From Methylococcaceae bacterium (lineage in GTDB: Bacteria > Pseudomonadota > Gammaproteobacteria > Methylococcales > Methylomonadaceae): a DNA stretch of 64,000 bases. Shown here in pieces: positions 20,609-30,000 of the stretch (the first letter of the stretch is position 1; the number at the start of each line of letters is the position of its first letter). The stretch spans positions 62,001-126,000 of the forward strand of contig JADKAL010000004.1 of NCBI GenBank assembly GCA_016715325.1, read 5' to 3'. Made by a program: the position numbers and the translations under genes. The notes beneath the pieces are model-generated. The model worked only from the letters and a program-made list of their open reading frames with translations. It had not been told where the DNA came from and made no database searches.

Positions 20609-22633
20609 ATGACTTCGGAAACTCCCCACTACATCACGCTTTCGCAGACTTTGGCTAATATACCAGCCGTTGATTCGTTGTTTGGAAATCCTGTCCGTTA
20701 TTATCGAAATATTGCCGATATAACGCATTGCCACGGTATTATTACGTGGGAACATGAAATCAACACTGAAAAAGCGCTCAAAATTGCTCAAAAACACTCC
20801 TTAACGATAACGAGAGCTGCTGAAGGTTTTATCGCGAAACTCGGCCCCGGTTCTCAAGAACCGCCCGCTTCCATTATTATAGATACCATTGGGATTTACT
20901 ATGATGCATCGCAACCTTCAACGTTAGAAAGTCTGATCTGCTCGACGCTTAGCGATGATCAACACCTTCGCACTTGCAACCTTGTAAATTCTTGGCGAGT
21001 CAATCGTCTATCGAAGCATAACCATGTTCGAGATTTTACCAGTGATCTTCCCGTCAACTATGTGCTGGTATTCGATCAATGCCAAGACGATATTACCGTA
21101 GAATATGGATTGGCGAATGGTTCAAATTTTAAATTAATGTTGCAAGCAGCCCTTGCAGAAAATCCGGGTTCCACCATCATCCTAAAAACCGATCCTAAAT
21201 CGACCAGTGCAACAAATACCGGATTCATTACAACCGGTGAGTTTGCGAATACGTCCAACCTTGTTATCTTCAAGGAAGACGTCCATCCGGTTTCTTTAAT
21301 CGAAAAGGCAAAATCCATTTACTGCGTTACTTCACCATTCGGTTTTGAAGCCCTGCTCTGGGGGAAAAAAGTACGTACCTTCGGGATGCCGTTTTATGCA
21401 GGTTGGGGGCTAACGGAAGATTACCTGCCCTCACCTTCGAGACGGCAAGCCGTTGCACTCGAAAATCTAGTTTACGCCGTATTCATCGCTTATTCCCGGT
21501 ATCTCGACCCGCAAACAAATACGCAATGCCAGATTGAAGATCTCCTGGACTGGCTTGGTTTGCAAAGAAGAACGCGTGAACGTTTCCCCTCCGAACTCTA
21601 TGCTTGCGGATTCAACAAATTTAAACAGCAATTTATCGATGGTTTTTTTCAAGGAAGCAAAGTTCATTATGTAAAACACTTAGATCGAGTACCCAGTGGG
21701 GGTACTCTTTTGCTATGGGGAAATCAAGCAATTGACTCATTTGACAAATCGGATATTAAAATACTACGGCTGGAAGACGGCTTTTTAAGATCGGTCGGAT
21801 TGGGCGCTGAATTTAGAGTCCGGCCGCTATCTTGGGCCGTAGACAGCCGGTCGATTTATTTCGATTCTACACAACAATCCGATCTTGAATCTTTATTACA
21901 AACAACCGAATTTTCAGAGGCGCTAATTCGACGCGCGAAAAATCTACGCGAACGTATCGTTAAAAACAACCTTACAAAGTATAACGTTGGTGTAAGCGGT
22001 CAAACTAGAGAGCCGAATAGACAAAACAGACACAATTACGCAAAGTCCACTGTCATTTTAGTGCCCGGCCAAGTCGAAAAAGATGCTTCTATTAAATTTG
22101 GAGCACCGGGCATCCGCCAAAATATGGCGTTGCTACGTGAAGTCAGAGCAGCCCATGCCGATGCTTATGTGATCTACAAACCGCATCCCGACGTCAATTC
22201 CGGCCTCAGGCATAAGGGCGATGGAGAAGAACAAGCCTCGCAGTGGTGCGATGAAATTATAACCAATCTTGCAATGGGTGAATTGTTAACCGAAGTCGAT
22301 GAAGTCCATGTTTTGACTTCACTTTCCGGTTTCGAAGCGCTGTTGCGAGGTAAAAAAGTGACCTGTTACGGTCAGCCGTTTTACGCAGGCTGGGGATTGA
22401 CGAACGACATTGTGCCAATCGCAAGGAGAACCCGCCGATTATCCATTGATGAATTAGTCGCAGGAGCTTTGATTTTATATCCGCTCTATTTAAGCTTTAG
22501 CGGCAACCGTTTAATCAGCCCGGAGCAAGCCATCGACGAATTGTTAAATTGGAAGGCGAAACAAGCCGAACAAAAACTAACGTATTACCAAAAGATAAGA
22601 CGCTTTATCCATAAACAAATTAAAAAAAAATAA
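20609..22633 (+). CDS. kpsC: Capsule biosynthesis beta-Kdo transferase KpsC
   Basis: A 674-aa protein with the internal duplication typical of KpsC. Each half ends in the same signature: GMPFYAGWGLTEDYLPSPSRR near residue 260 and GQPFYAGWGLTNDIVPIARR near residue 590. Each is preceded by a serine-containing segment (TSPFGFEALLWGKKV and TSLSGFEALLRGKKV). In group 2 capsule systems the two KpsC modules add alternating beta-Kdo residues that form the linker between a lysophospholipid and the capsule chain; the reaction is in the cytoplasm. The length is standard. The homologue in the Sinorhizobium meliloti rkp-1 region is RkpJ. It is the first well-identified gene of the set kpsC, kpsS, SDR; no kpsMTDE exporter genes are in the window. 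Confidence 0.9.
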   Translation: MTSETPHYITLSQTLANIPAVDSLFGNPVRYYRNIADITHCHGIITWEHEINTEKALKIAQKHSLTITRAAEGFIAKLGPGSQEPPASIIIDTIGIYYDASQPSTLESLICSTLSDDQHLRTCNLVNSWRVNRLSKHNHVRDFTSDLPVNYVLVFDQCQDDITVEYGLANGSNFKLMLQAALAENPGSTIILKTDPKSTSATNTGFITTGEFANTSNLVIFKEDVHPVSLIEKAKSIYCVTSPFGFEALLWGKKVRTFGMPFYAGWGLTEDYLPSPSRRQAVALENLVYAVFIAYSRYLDPQTNTQCQIEDLLDWLGLQRRTRERFPSELYACGFNKFKQQFIDGFFQGSKVHYVKHLDRVPSGGTLLLWGNQAIDSFDKSDIKILRLEDGFLRSVGLGAEFRVRPLSWAVDSRSIYFDSTQQSDLESLLQTTEFSEALIRRAKNLRERIVKNNLTKYNVGVSGQTREPNRQNRHNYAKSTVILVPGQVEKDASIKFGAPGIRQNMALLREVRAAHADAYVIYKPHPDVNSGLRHKGDGEEQASQWCDEIITNLAMGELLTEVDEVHVLTSLSGFEALLRGKKVTCYGQPFYAGWGLTNDIVPIARRTRRLSIDELVAGALILYPLYLSFSGNRLISPEQAIDELLNWKAKQAEQKLTYYQKIRRFIHKQIKKK

Positions 22634-22778
22634 TGTCAATTCAGTTGTTTATCGATTTAATGTTAAAACACAATTTGAACAAATTTTTACCGATTCGCTT
22701 ACCTGTTGAATTCACTAAAATTACTCAGATCAATAATCCCACTTTTAAACGATTACCATCTTATTCTATCCAATCATA

Positions 22779-24008
22779 ATGTCCGAGCAATCTAAACGCA
22801 CATTTCTCTTTCTGCAAGGCCCGATAACGCCATTTTTCAAACTTATTGCCGACGGCTTGGAATTGAAAGGTCATCGGGTATTGCACATTAACTTATGCTT
22901 CGGCGACTGGTTGTTTTGGCAACGTGCGGGCGCTAAGAATTATCGCGGCAAATTGAAAAACTGGGCCGCGCATATCGAAGATTACCTGGATCGCGAAAAA
23001 GTCACCGACATCATCCTACTCGGAGAACAACGCGAATATCATAAGATGGCGATCAGTGCAGCCAAGACGCGAGGGATTCAGGTTGTCACCACCGATTTCG
23101 GTTATCTCAGACCGGATTGGATTACCTTCGAACATAACGGTATGTCGGCCGATTCCCTATTCCCCCGCGATCCGGAAAGCATCAAACTTTTGGCGGAACG
23201 CGTTAAAGAACCCGATCTATCACCTCATTATGAAGATAGTTTCTTTACCCAATCGATCTGGGATATGGCTTACCATTTGTCCAACTCTTTCTTCCGCGTA
23301 CTCTATCCTTTTTATCAATCCAACCAGATTTACCATCCGATTTTGGTTTATTTAGGAACGGGATGGCATTTCCTGAAAATACGACTGGCTGCAAAAAAAA
23401 CCGACACATTAATAGAACAGATTAGACATTCTAACAAGCCATATTTTGTGTTTCCCTTACAGATGCAAAATGATTTTCAGATTCGAGTTTATTCCAAATA
23501 TCCGAACTTAGAAGCCGCAATTGAAGAAGTCATGGAATCGTTTGCCGAATACGCCCCGCCTGACGCCAATTTAATTATCAAAGTCCATCCCTTAGATCCG
23601 AGTTTGATCAATTGGGAACGATTTTGTAACCGTTTAGCCCAACAATACAACTTGAATGAACGTGTTTATTATTTGGATGGCGGCTCGCTTGAAACCTTAC
23701 TGGAAAAAGCGGAAGGTGTTGTCACCATTAACAGTACGGTCGGCATATGGACATTGTTAACCGGCCGGCCTTTAATGACGCTTGGCAGTGCTGTTTATAA
23801 CGTCCAGGGCTTAACCTTTTCAGGATCGTTAGACGAATTCTGGCAAAAACCGGACTCACCCGACTTATCGTTACGCGATGCCTTTATTCGGGCTATGGCC
23901 GGCACCATCCAATTGCGCGGGGTTTATTACAATCAACCCGGTCTGGCTGCCGCTGTTGCGGAAGCTGTGGAACGTTTGGATCGAAATAAAATCAATCAAC
24001 CTTTATAA
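22779..24008 (+). CDS. kpsS: Capsule biosynthesis protein KpsS-like
   Basis: A 409-aa protein with the KpsS N-terminal pattern FLFLQGPITPFFKLIADGL and the following GHRVLHINLCFGDW. Further conserved pieces are ILLGEQREYHKMAI, TTDFGYLRPDWIT and, in the C-terminal half, IIKVHPLDP and TINSTVGIWTLLTGRPLMTLG. KpsS adds the first Kdo to the phosphatidylglycerol-type acceptor in group 2 capsule assembly. It follows kpsC by 145 bp and its stop codon directly abuts the ATG of the SDR gene, suggesting coupled translation. Whether it uses the usual phospholipid or the special lipid made by the neighbouring PKS operon is an open question. Confidence 0.85.
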   Translation: MSEQSKRTFLFLQGPITPFFKLIADGLELKGHRVLHINLCFGDWLFWQRAGAKNYRGKLKNWAAHIEDYLDREKVTDIILLGEQREYHKMAISAAKTRGIQVVTTDFGYLRPDWITFEHNGMSADSLFPRDPESIKLLAERVKEPDLSPHYEDSFFTQSIWDMAYHLSNSFFRVLYPFYQSNQIYHPILVYLGTGWHFLKIRLAAKKTDTLIEQIRHSNKPYFVFPLQMQNDFQIRVYSKYPNLEAAIEEVMESFAEYAPPDANLIIKVHPLDPSLINWERFCNRLAQQYNLNERVYYLDGGSLETLLEKAEGVVTINSTVGIWTLLTGRPLMTLGSAVYNVQGLTFSGSLDEFWQKPDSPDLSLRDAFIRAMAGTIQLRGVYYNQPGLAAAVAEAVERLDRNKINQPL

Positions 24009-24791
24009 ATGAATATTGTAATCACAGGAGCCAGTGCAGGTATCGGTTTTTCACTAGCCAAATTGTACGCTAAACCGGGTGTCATTTTAGGCTTAATAGG
24101 GCGCAACAAAAGCAAATTAGCCCTTATCGAAGGCGTTTGTGTTGCGCAAGGCGCCAAAGTTGTCACGGGTGCAATTGATGTCACCAACTGTATCGCCATC
24201 AAAGAATGGCTCCTTGAATTCGACCGGCAATTCCCAGTCGATTTACTGATTGCGAACGCCGGTGTCACCAGCATCATGCCGGGTAACGGCGAAGGTGAAA
24301 CGTGGGATGCCGTATCGAATGTTTTGAATGTTAATATCCTTGGGGTGTTCAACTGCGTCCACCCGCTACTTGAGCCAATGCGTCAACGAAAGTCAGGACA
24401 AATCGCTCTGGTTAGTTCGTTAGCCGCATTTCGAGGAATGCCGATAAGCCCTGCGTACTGCGCTACAAAAGCGGCAGTTAAATCTTACGGTGACGCGTTG
24501 AGAGGATGGTTACGCCATGACGGGATAAACGTTTCCGTGATTTGTCCGGGCTTTGTAAAATCAGACCTGAGCGACCACTTTCCCGAACCTAAATTATTAA
24601 TTATGCCGGCTGATAAAGCCGCTCGAATCATTTATCACGGTCTGAGTAAGAACAAAGCCATCATAAGTTTTCCTTTTCCGTTGGATATTGGAATGCAATT
24701 GCTGGCGATAATTCCAGCGTTTTTCAGCGATTGGTTATTGGATGTTCTTAAATACGGCGCTATTTCGAAGCAACCACAAAATAAGCCGTAA
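24009..24791 (+). CDS. Short-chain dehydrogenase/reductase, RkpH-like by context
   Basis: A 260-aa classical SDR: ITGASAGIG at residues 5-13 binds NAD(P), NAG at 83-85, Ser136/137, and the catalytic pair Tyr150-x3-Lys154 (SPAYCATKAAV). A C-terminal hydrophobic stretch (LDIGMQLLAIIPAFFSDWLL) suggests membrane association, as in sphingoid-base or lipid-modifying SDRs. It starts immediately at the kpsS stop. In S. meliloti the rkp-1 region has an SDR (RkpH) next to an oxoamine synthase (RkpG) and a large synthase (RkpA). By analogy this enzyme would reduce the 3-keto group of an amino-ketone lipid made by the genes at 25705 and 27049. That substrate is inference. Confidence 0.8.
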   Translation: MNIVITGASAGIGFSLAKLYAKPGVILGLIGRNKSKLALIEGVCVAQGAKVVTGAIDVTNCIAIKEWLLEFDRQFPVDLLIANAGVTSIMPGNGEGETWDAVSNVLNVNILGVFNCVHPLLEPMRQRKSGQIALVSSLAAFRGMPISPAYCATKAAVKSYGDALRGWLRHDGINVSVICPGFVKSDLSDHFPEPKLLIMPADKAARIIYHGLSKNKAIISFPFPLDIGMQLLAIIPAFFSDWLLDVLKYGAISKQPQNKP

Positions 24792-24804
24792 ATATTCGAT
24801 AACC

Positions 24805-25638
24805 CTATTTGTAACCTAAAAGCTCTTGTTTTAAAGCGGTTACGTAGTCTCTCCAGCGTAATAGTCTACCGCCGCGTTTAATAAACAAATTTATTTCCGT
24901 TTTTTTCGGCCACGAGTCGTAGTTACCGCCCGTATTTTCAGTCGATTGAGTCGTTCCGTTTGCAACTTGTTTGATAACGCTGACAGCCAACTTTGCCCCT
25001 TCTCGAAAAAGTTGTAGTTGGTGATAAAAAACACTTTTATCATTTTCGACAGGCGTTTTTGCTTGCATCAAAATCGCACCGGTATCGAAGCTTTCATCGA
25101 CGTTGTGGATAGTCACGCCTAAGGACTTTTCATTTTTAAATAAGGCTGCGAATACCGGATCAACACCCTTGTAAGCAGGTAACAGTGAAGGATGTATATT
25201 GAGGCAAGCTAAACCGGGTGTCGCAATAACCGCACCCGAAACTTTTTGATTAAAGTTAGCCAATAAAATGACATCAGGCTTCAAATCTTTTAGATACGCT
25301 ATTCCGGATTCGGTATTGATATTTTTCGTTCGCAAGACCGGAACACAATGCTCAATCTGCTGGCACAACATCACTTTTTTGAAAAAGCGGTAAACATCGG
25401 TTTGCATGAACTGCAATACGGCATAACCAATACCCGAAGTCTTGATTAGCCGGAAAGCACCCCCGACCCAGGTTTCTTGAGCGGAAAAGATACGTTCCGA
25501 ATAAACCAAACCAGTTATTTTAATATCTGCATTTTTTTGTAATGCCTTAATCACGACATCCGCATAAATACCGGGATACGAACAAAGAACAACACGCACT
25601 GCAGGGGAATTTTTTTGGATTGACGATGACAAATTCAC
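24805..25638 (-). CDS. Formyltransferase-fold protein
   Basis: A 277-aa protein with the N10-formyl-H4F-dependent formyltransferase fold (methionyl-tRNA or GAR formyltransferase type). The catalytic triad is visible: Asn147 and His149 in CLNIHPSLLPAYKG, and Asp185 in ESFDTGAILMQ. It lacks the C-terminal domain of tRNA formyltransferase and is closer in size to amino-sugar or lipid formyltransferases. The start is GTG at 25638; no strong ribosome binding site is visible. It is 66 bp downstream of the oxoamine synthase gene in the same direction, so N-formylation of the amino-lipid made by that enzyme, or of a capsule amino sugar, is a reasonable guess. It converges on the SDR gene. Confidence 0.75.
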   Translation of the reverse strand: MNLSSSIQKNSPAVRVVLCSYPGIYADVVIKALQKNADIKITGLVYSERIFSAQETWVGGAFRLIKTSGIGYAVLQFMQTDVYRFFKKVMLCQQIEHCVPVLRTKNINTESGIAYLKDLKPDVILLANFNQKVSGAVIATPGLACLNIHPSLLPAYKGVDPVFAALFKNEKSLGVTIHNVDESFDTGAILMQAKTPVENDKSVFYHQLQLFREGAKLAVSVIKQVANGTTQSTENTGGNYDSWPKKTEINLFIKRGGRLLRWRDYVTALKQELLGYK

Positions 25639-25704
25639 AAGAAGGGTTGTAAATGATTATTCATTAAATACATTATTTATTATGAATAAATTTACAAACT
25701 CGGA

Positions 25705-27045
25705 CTATCTGACTTTACGCCATTCTTCCATAAATAATTTTATCGTTTCGTCTATCTGTTCTTCTGTATGTTCCGAGGAAAGAAAAAAACGTAACCGCGC
25801 ACTTTTTTCCGGTACGACAGGATACATAATAGGCTGTACATTAATGCCGTGCTCAAAAAGCGCTATCGATAGACGGGCCGCACTCTGAGAGCTGCCGGTA
25901 ATGGCTGCAATTATCGCAATGCCTTGACTGAGTCCCGTATCGATTCCCGCAGCCTTTGCTTTCGCTAAAAAATACTTAGATAGCGTTTGTAACCGTTGAA
26001 CACGTTCCGGCTCACGTTTGATAATTTTCAAAGCTTCCAGACACGATGCGATGACTTGTGGCGGCGAGCCGACACTGTACAAAAAGCCGGGAACCAAAAA
26101 TTTAATGTGTTCAATTAACGCCGATTCACCCGCAATAAATCCGCCGCATCCGGCCAAAGCTTTACTGAGCGTACCCATCCAGATATCGACATCTTTGCCG
26201 TCAACCCCGAAATGTTCGCGTATGCCTAAACCGTGGCTCCCCATAACGCCGAACGAGTGCGCTTCATCGACCATGAGAAATACGTGATGTTTTTGCTTTA
26301 TCGATATGAATTCCGGTAAGTTAGGATAATCACCGTCCATGCTGTAAAGACCTTCGATCACGACCAAAACCCGCTCGTAATTACGTCGTTGTTCGGTCAG
26401 AATTTTATCCAATGCGGCATAATCATTATGCGGAAACGATAAACGGCGGGCGCCGGATAATTGCGCGCCCATTAGTATGCTATTGTGCGCGAGCTCATCG
26501 TGGATAATTAGATCTTTATTCCCGAATAAATATCCGATGGTGGTGACATTGGTTGCGTGTCCGCTGACCAAAACAACTGCATCGTCGACTTTATAAGCAT
26601 CGGCTAATGCAGACTCAAGTTCGTGATGAATCGGTCTTTCTCCAGATACCAAACGGCTCGCGGAAACCGAAGTTCCATATCGATCTATTGCCATTTTGGC
26701 GGCGTTTGATACGCGTTGATCGCCCGACAAACCCAGATAGTTATAACTAGCAAAATTAATATAAGACCGGCCTTCAATCGTCGTCGTCGCACCGGCGATA
26801 CCGTCATGAACACGAAAGAACGGATTTTCGATCCCCAACTGTTCCGCCCCTTTATTGATAATCTGCATCTGTTTGTAACCCGGATGCTGATCGAAGCGGT
26901 AAAATGAGGATGGTATATCTAAAGATTCTTGAAGAGGATTTTTTCGACTCGATTCACCCTCATCCTCATTACGTTTGATTTTGCGTTCGATAGCCTGTTG
27001 AATAAGCTTATCTTTTAAACGGTTGGACAGACTTCTACCGGCCAT
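25705..27045 (-). CDS. Alpha-oxoamine synthase (AONS family), RkpG-like
   Basis: A 446-aa PLP enzyme of the 8-amino-7-oxononanoate synthase / serine palmitoyltransferase family. FASYNYLGLSG at 98-108, VDEAHSFGVMG with Asp260 and His263, and GTLSKALAGCGGF with the PLP lysine Lys295 are all present. An N-terminal extension of about 75 residues distinguishes it from BioF (about 385 aa). These enzymes condense an acyl thioester with an amino acid and release CO2, giving an alpha-amino ketone. Its ATG lies 3 bp after the stop of the PKS gene. The PKS lacks a thioesterase, so direct offloading of the chain from the PKS carrier domain by this enzyme is the likely job, as proposed for capsule and fumonisin-type systems. 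The amino acid used is unknown. Confidence 0.88.
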   Translation of the reverse strand: MAGRSLSNRLKDKLIQQAIERKIKRNEDEGESSRKNPLQESLDIPSSFYRFDQHPGYKQMQIINKGAEQLGIENPFFRVHDGIAGATTTIEGRSYINFASYNYLGLSGDQRVSNAAKMAIDRYGTSVSASRLVSGERPIHHELESALADAYKVDDAVVLVSGHATNVTTIGYLFGNKDLIIHDELAHNSILMGAQLSGARRLSFPHNDYAALDKILTEQRRNYERVLVVIEGLYSMDGDYPNLPEFISIKQKHHVFLMVDEAHSFGVMGSHGLGIREHFGVDGKDVDIWMGTLSKALAGCGGFIAGESALIEHIKFLVPGFLYSVGSPPQVIASCLEALKIIKREPERVQRLQTLSKYFLAKAKAAGIDTGLSQGIAIIAAITGSSQSAARLSIALFEHGINVQPIMYPVVPEKSARLRFFLSSEHTEEQIDETIKLFMEEWRKVR

Positions 27046-27048
27046 ACT

Positions 27049-30000
27049 CTAGTGTACTATCCTATTTGGTGAGTTTTCGTGTTCAAACTGTTGAGTAAAT
27101 TCCGCAAGCTGCTCCGAAGTCGCATCGAAACCATGCAACTTCGCCAAATCATTGACCGCAATTGCCGTCGTTGAAGATTCGGATACTTCAGAATCCCCTC
27201 TTAATTGGACGATTAACTTATCGACAAGTTTATTCAAAGTCGACGCTTCGCTCAACGCCATGACAGGAATTTGAATCCCGAAACGGGACTCAATAGCCAC
27301 CATCAACTCGACCCCCATTAATGAGTCCATTCCCATATCATAAACAGATTGGTTTGCATCGATCTTATCAACCGGCAGCAATAATATTTTTGCAAGTTCC
27401 TGTTTAAGCATATCAATAAAAGTTACTTTAAGTTCTACATCCGTCAACTCGTCTAAAAGACGTTGAATATCGGCAGATGAATCGGTATTCTGATCGGAAT
27501 CTTGATTTTGTAACGCAATCTCACGATATTTATCGGCATTCGCTGTCGGTAAAAAACGACCTAACGCATTCCAATCCAATTCCATAACACCTAAAGTTGG
27601 AGTATCGGACAGCATCATTTGTTCCATAATTTTCAGCGCCGTGGCAGAATCCAACAATTCTCCGCCCATCCGGCTCTGCAACGCATCCTTGATTTTTTCA
27701 TTTCGCGCCAAGTAACCGGTATCTCCGATAGCACCCCAGCGAATGCAAGTCGCCGGTAATCCGGCATTACGTCTAAATGCCGCCAATGCTTCCAGCCAGA
27801 GGTTGGCTGCCACATAACTGCTTTGCCCGGGATTACCGAATAAAGTCGTTGCTGACGAATACAAAATAAAATAATCGAGCTGGTAATCTGCCGTTAATTC
27901 ATGCAGATTCATTGCACCTTTCATTTTTGGCGCTAAAACACGTTCTATTTGTTCCGGAGTTGTATTTCTTACCAGTGCATCGTCAATGACAGTTGCCGCA
28001 TGTATGATGCCTTTTAAGGGTGGCATGGTATATTTAGTGTTATCCAATACAGCTTTCAAAGCGATTTTGTCGGTTACATCGCACGATTTGGCGTAAACCC
28101 TAACACTCTGTTTTTCCAAAGCTTCCAAAACCAGTTGAGACTCATCGGTAACTGAACCGCTTCGACTTAGCAGAATTAAATTCTTCGCACCTTTTTCGAC
28201 CAACCATTGAGCCGTTCTTAAACCAAAACCTCCTAAACCGCCTGTTACCAAATAACTGGCATCTGCAGACAAGACTAAGGAAGGCCGGTTTATTTTCTCA
28301 AACACCGGTTTTGTTTTGATTCCGTTATCGTAAGTGACAACAATTTTACCGATCTGTTTGGCTTGCTGCATGTGACGGAATGCATCAACTACTTGATTTG
28401 CATCGAAAACCGTATAGGGAAGTGGATGTAACACGCCTTCTTGAAAGAGCTTCATCATTTCCGTAAACAGTTGTTTGGTCAAATTCGGCCGCTCCAACAT
28501 CAACTGATCGGCATCGATTCCAAAATAACTGATGTTGTTACGGAATGGACGTAAACCGATATGTGTATTTTCGTAAAAATCCCGTTTCCCCAATTCAAGA
28601 AAACGACCAAAAGGCTTTAATACCTGAAAATTGCGATTTATCGCTTCCCCGGCTAACGAGTTTAAAACAACATCGACGCCTACATTCCCGGTTTTCGCTA
28701 ATATCTCTTCGGCATAACTTAATGTGCGAGAGTCATGGATATGCTCGATTCCCATCAGGCGGAGAAAATCTCGTTTTTCCCCGGAACCTGCTGTTGCGTA
28801 TATTTCGGCGCCCAGCCATTGGGCGATTTGAACGGCTGCAATCCCCACACCGCCCGCAGCGCCATGAATCAGAATTTTTTCTTTGGGTTGCATTCTAGCT
28901 TGTACCACTAACGCATAATATGCGGTGAAAAAGGTACTGGGAATTGTGGCGGCGGCATTAAAATCGATGATACTGGGAATGATAGCAATTGCATCCGCTT
29001 TTGATCTAACTCGATTGCTAAAACTTGCAGAACCGAACCCGACAACCCGGTCACCCACGTTAAAGTTTTTAACCAGCTTTCCAACGCCTACGATAGAACC
29101 GGCAAATTCCAATCCCAACGTTGGGCCGACAAATCCGTTTTCAACAGCCTCATCGGATAAAAGCCCCAACGTATACATAACGTCTCTGAAGTTGAGTCCA
29201 GTCGCTTTCACTTCGACTTCAACCTCATCTTCAGCAATCTGATAAGCCGGCACAGGCTCCCAGCTTAAATTTCTCAATTGCCCCGGCAATTTGAAGCCGA
29301 GGCGTCGAACCGGGCTTTCGACGCTAACTTCAACCTTTTGCGGATCGTTTTCAAAACGCAATCTCGGCACAAAACGCTTCCCATCGGAATTCAAAATAAC
29401 TTCCGCTTCATTATCGTTTTGGAAAAACTCATCGACAATCGCATCCATCACTTTAGTATCGGGGATTTTCACGCTCATATCGATGAGTCGAACCCGATAA
29501 TTTGTTGCTTCATTCATTAAAGTCCGACCGAATCCCCATAAGGCTGCATCGTTTGCAATGCTCGGCTTTAATTTTTCGGAAATAAATGCATTTTCTTGAT
29601 CGGAGGAAAAATGCGTGCCGACTTGATGAGTCACTAACCACAACGTTGCATTTGTTTGAGTTAGTTCGCAACCTTGCGCCATTTCAGCCGCAATGGTACA
29701 GCGTAGAGATTGAGTTTCAATAGTATCGCTACCCCAACCGCAGAGATGAACAATGTGATGGTAATGTTCGCCGCACGCTTTTGCTTTAGCCAGTTCATCG
29801 GCGATTGTGCTTTCTTTTCCGAACTTTTGAATATGAGTTTTATGGCCTTTGTCTCTTAATCGGCTGGCTAGCCCTTCAGCGAGCGTTAATTCATCCCTGG
29901 TATTACTTCCTACTAAAAGCCAATTTTCGCTATGAGACTTTGATTCACTCAAAACTTCGGCTGCGCCGACATTGGCTGTAATAACATATATGCCTGAATA